DNA of 64,000 bases from contig JBBJLW010000001.1 in assembly GCA_037720595.1 (NCBI GenBank), positions 159,213 through 223,212 on the forward strand. The letters are read 5' to 3'. Made by a program: the position numbers and the translations under genes. How positions within the stretch are numbered: position 1 is the first letter of the stretch; every line of letters starts with the position of its first letter. Source of the stretch: Gaiellasilicea sp037720595. GTDB lineage: Bacteria > Actinomycetota > Thermoleophilia > Gaiellales > Gaiellaceae. Below are positions 62,283-64,000 of this stretch, one piece after another. Under the pieces are notes generated by a model. The model did no database searches. It was not told the DNA's origin and saw nothing but the letters and a program-made list of their open reading frames with translations.

Positions 62283-63705
62283 CGCTCATCACCTCCGCCT
62301 CCGCCGGCAGGTAGTCGACCGGGAACTCGAGGTGCTTCTCGAGCATGCGCTCGATCTTCGCGAGCGTGCGCTCCTCGCTCACGCCCGGGATCCAGCTCGT
62401 GCCGGCGAGCGGCACCTTCGCCATCGCGGCCGCCTCGACCGTGAGGGCGCAAAGGTCCTCGGGCTCGAGCGAGTGGACGTCCGTCTTGCCGCATGCTCGC
62501 GCCAGCATTTGCACCTCGAGCGTGAGCGTGTGCAGGAAGTTGTAGACCCGCTCGGCGGCCTCTTCGACGATCAGGCGCTTGCGCAGCTCGGGATCCTGCG
62601 TCGTGATCCCGACCGGGCAGCGGCCCGTGTGGCAGTGATAGCACTTCCCTGCGGGGACGCCGACCGTCCCCTCGTAGTCCGTGACGCCGGGGATCTCCTT
62701 GTTGCAGTTGAGCGCCATCAGCGCGGAGTGGCCGATCGCCACGGCCTTGGCGCCGAGCGCGATCGCCTTGGCGATGTCGCCGCCGTTGCGGATGCCGCCG
62801 GCGACGACGAGGTCGATCTCGTCGGCGAGGCCCACGTCCTCGAGCGCACGCCGAGCCTCCGGGATCGCCGCCATCAGCGGGATGCCGGTCTCCTCGGCCG
62901 CGATGTGCGGTCCCGCCCCGGTGCCGCCCTCGGCGCCGTCCAGGTAGATGATGTCCGGGCCGCACTTCGCAGCCATGCGTACGTCGTCGTAGACGCGCGC
63001 GGCGCCGAGCTTGAGCTGGATCGGGACCTGGTAGTCGGTGGCCTCGCGAATCTCCTGGATCTTCAGCGAGAGGTCGTCCGGCCCGAGCCAGTCCGGATGC
63101 CGGGCGGGGGAGCGCTGATCGATGCCGGCCGGCAACGAGCGCATCTCGGCGACCTGCTCGGTCACCTTCTGACCCATCAGATGACCTCCGAGCCCGACCT
63201 TGCAGCCCTGCCCGATGAAGAACTCGACCGCGTCCGCGAGCATCAGGTGGTGCGGGTTGAACCCGTACCGGCTCTGGATGCACTGGTAGTACCACTTCGT
63301 CGAATGGTCGCGCTCCGGCGGGATCATCCCGCCCTCGCCCGAGCACGTCGCGGTGCCGGCCATCGAGGCGCCCTTCGCGAGCGCCATCTTCGCCTCGAGC
63401 GAGAGCGCGCCGAAGCTCATCCCGGTGATGTAGATCGGGATGTCGAGCTCGATCGGCTTCTTCGCGAAGCGCGCACCCAGGACGGTCTTCGTCTCGCACT
63501 TCTCGCGGTAGCCCTCGATCACGAACCGGGTCAGCGTCCCGGGCAGGAAGACGAGCTCGTCCCAGTGCGGGATCTTTTTGAAGATCGAGAACCCGCGCAT
63601 CCGGTAGCGGCCGAGCTCGGCCTTCATGTGGATGTCGTTGACGACCTCTGGCGTGAAGATCCGACTCCGGCCGAGGACCTCCTTCCTTCCCGGTTCGTCA
63701 GCCAT
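62275..63705 (-). CDS. FMN-binding glutamate-synthase-like protein (MgsC-like)
   Basis: A 476-residue FMN-containing TIM-barrel protein of the glutamate synthase large-subunit family. It has IPIYITGMSFGALSLEAKMA, KVGLGGHLMGQKVTEQVAEM, IYLDGAEGGTGAGP (FMN phosphate) and the cluster motif GKCYHCHTGRCPVGITTQDP. Stand-alone genes of this kind form subunit C of N-methylglutamate synthase (MgsABC), which makes N-methylglutamate from methylamine and glutamate. The preceding GXGXG-domain gene (3 bp gap) supports that, but a glutamate-synthase role cannot be excluded. Confidence 0.8.
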   Translation of the reverse strand: MADEPGRKEVLGRSRIFTPEVVNDIHMKAELGRYRMRGFSIFKKIPHWDELVFLPGTLTRFVIEGYREKCETKTVLGARFAKKPIELDIPIYITGMSFGALSLEAKMALAKGASMAGTATCSGEGGMIPPERDHSTKWYYQCIQSRYGFNPHHLMLADAVEFFIGQGCKVGLGGHLMGQKVTEQVAEMRSLPAGIDQRSPARHPDWLGPDDLSLKIQEIREATDYQVPIQLKLGAARVYDDVRMAAKCGPDIIYLDGAEGGTGAGPHIAAEETGIPLMAAIPEARRALEDVGLADEIDLVVAGGIRNGGDIAKAIALGAKAVAIGHSALMALNCNKEIPGVTDYEGTVGVPAGKCYHCHTGRCPVGITTQDPELRKRLIVEEAAERVYNFLHTLTLEVQMLARACGKTDVHSLEPEDLCALTVEAAAMAKVPLAGTSWIPGVSEERTLAKIERMLEKHLEFPVDYLPAEAEVMSGE

Positions 63706-63708
63706 GCG

Positions 63709-64000
63709 TCAAATCACCAGCTTTCTCTCGGAAGGCTCGAGCGAGTCGTAGTTGTAGAGCACCTTGCCGCAGACGAACTTCTGCAGCTCGGGCGGCGAGC
63801 CGAAGCCGTGGATCCGGAGCTTGCGCTCGACGAACTCCGTGTCCCCGTCCGTCCACTCGCCGGGGACGCAGTCGATCCCGAGCGACTTCACGGTGCCGCC
63901 GACGTAGATCGTTCCGTCGTACATCGAGTCGCCGAGGCCAGGCCCGACGTCGCCGAGAATGATCTGCCGGCCACGCTGCATCATGAAGCCGGTCATCGAG
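63709..64000 (-). CDS. GltB3/GXGXG-domain protein (MgsB-like), partial
   Basis: At least 95 residues of the C-terminal GXGXG domain of glutamate synthase: MMQRGRQIILGDVGPGLGDS and GTIYVGGTVKSLGIDCVPGE. The frame is open to the window edge, so the N-terminus and any further subunit (MgsA-type amidotransferase) lie outside. It precedes the MgsC-like gene by 3 bp, the usual mgsB-mgsC order. Confidence 0.75.
   Translation of the reverse strand, partial: SMTGFMMQRGRQIILGDVGPGLGDSMYDGTIYVGGTVKSLGIDCVPGEWTDGDTEFVERKLRIHGFGSPPELQKFVCGKVLYNYDSLEPSERKLVI

Overview
The window is GC-rich throughout (about 68-70 % by eye), with GTG starts, many 1-, 4- and 8-base stop/start overlaps, and no rRNA, tRNA or CRISPR array. 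Split purL/purQ/purS, a caa3-type CtaG, a PimA-like glycosyltransferase and a Ku remnant suggest an actinobacterium. Dispersed hairpin repeats and gene content make a soil Thermoleophilia-type lineage (Gaiellales/Solirubrobacterales) my best guess, but that is inference only.

Layout. 0-14 kb holds housekeeping and small-metabolism genes: proline dehydrogenase, a membrane-anchored coiled-coil protein, xseA-xseB, a cNMP-binding protein, a flippase plus GT4 glycosyltransferase pair, an FMN reductase, a ring-cleaving dioxygenase, an esterase, a divergent adenosine-deaminase-like enzyme, a DMT transporter and cystathionine beta-synthase. From 14 to 40 kb the minus strand carries eleven purine genes in blocks: purA alone, purD-B-C-S-Q, purL-F and purM-N-H. 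Together they cover IMP synthesis except purE/purK (and a recognisable purK-like step), plus adenylosuccinate synthase. The blocks are separated by accessory DNA at 17.1-19.6 kb and 23.2-33.9 kb. That DNA holds transporters, a VapBC pair, an LVIVD/PA-domain secreted protein, a proline racemase homologue, and several broken genes (anti-sigma-type ATPase, ASCH protein, Ku).

40-50 kb is mixed: an epimerase, a methyltransferase, an Lpd-like flavoprotein, glycerate kinase, a DUF2157/GDYXXLXY pair, DUF1684, a frameshifted SoxB-like oxidase, and CBS-domain and USP-like proteins.

50-64 kb looks like a methylated-amine catabolic region. It runs from an APC permease through a trimethylamine dehydrogenase homologue with all catalytic residues, EtfB, EtfA, a membrane Fe-S protein of the ETF:quinone oxidoreductase (EMO-like) type, and two free-standing GcvT-like folate proteins. 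On the opposite strand are a PhyH-type dioxygenase, an unknown 146-residue protein and glutamate-synthase-like genes resembling the MgsC and MgsB subunits of N-methylglutamate synthase; the last runs off the window. The proposed flow is TMA to DMA and formaldehyde, electrons through ETF to menaquinone, one-carbon units to tetrahydrofolate, and monomethylamine to N-methylglutamate.

Non-coding structure includes five copies of a two-hairpin dispersed repeat whose first stem varies in sequence but stays complementary. One copy is split by a 163-bp element with perfect 18-bp terminal inverted repeats. There is also a 25-bp inverted repeat at 11.2 kb, nested GTGAC palindromes at 33.6 kb and a perfect 19-bp terminator stem at 51.8 kb. 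Frame lesions are confined to a few accessory genes, while the purine and methylamine genes are intact.
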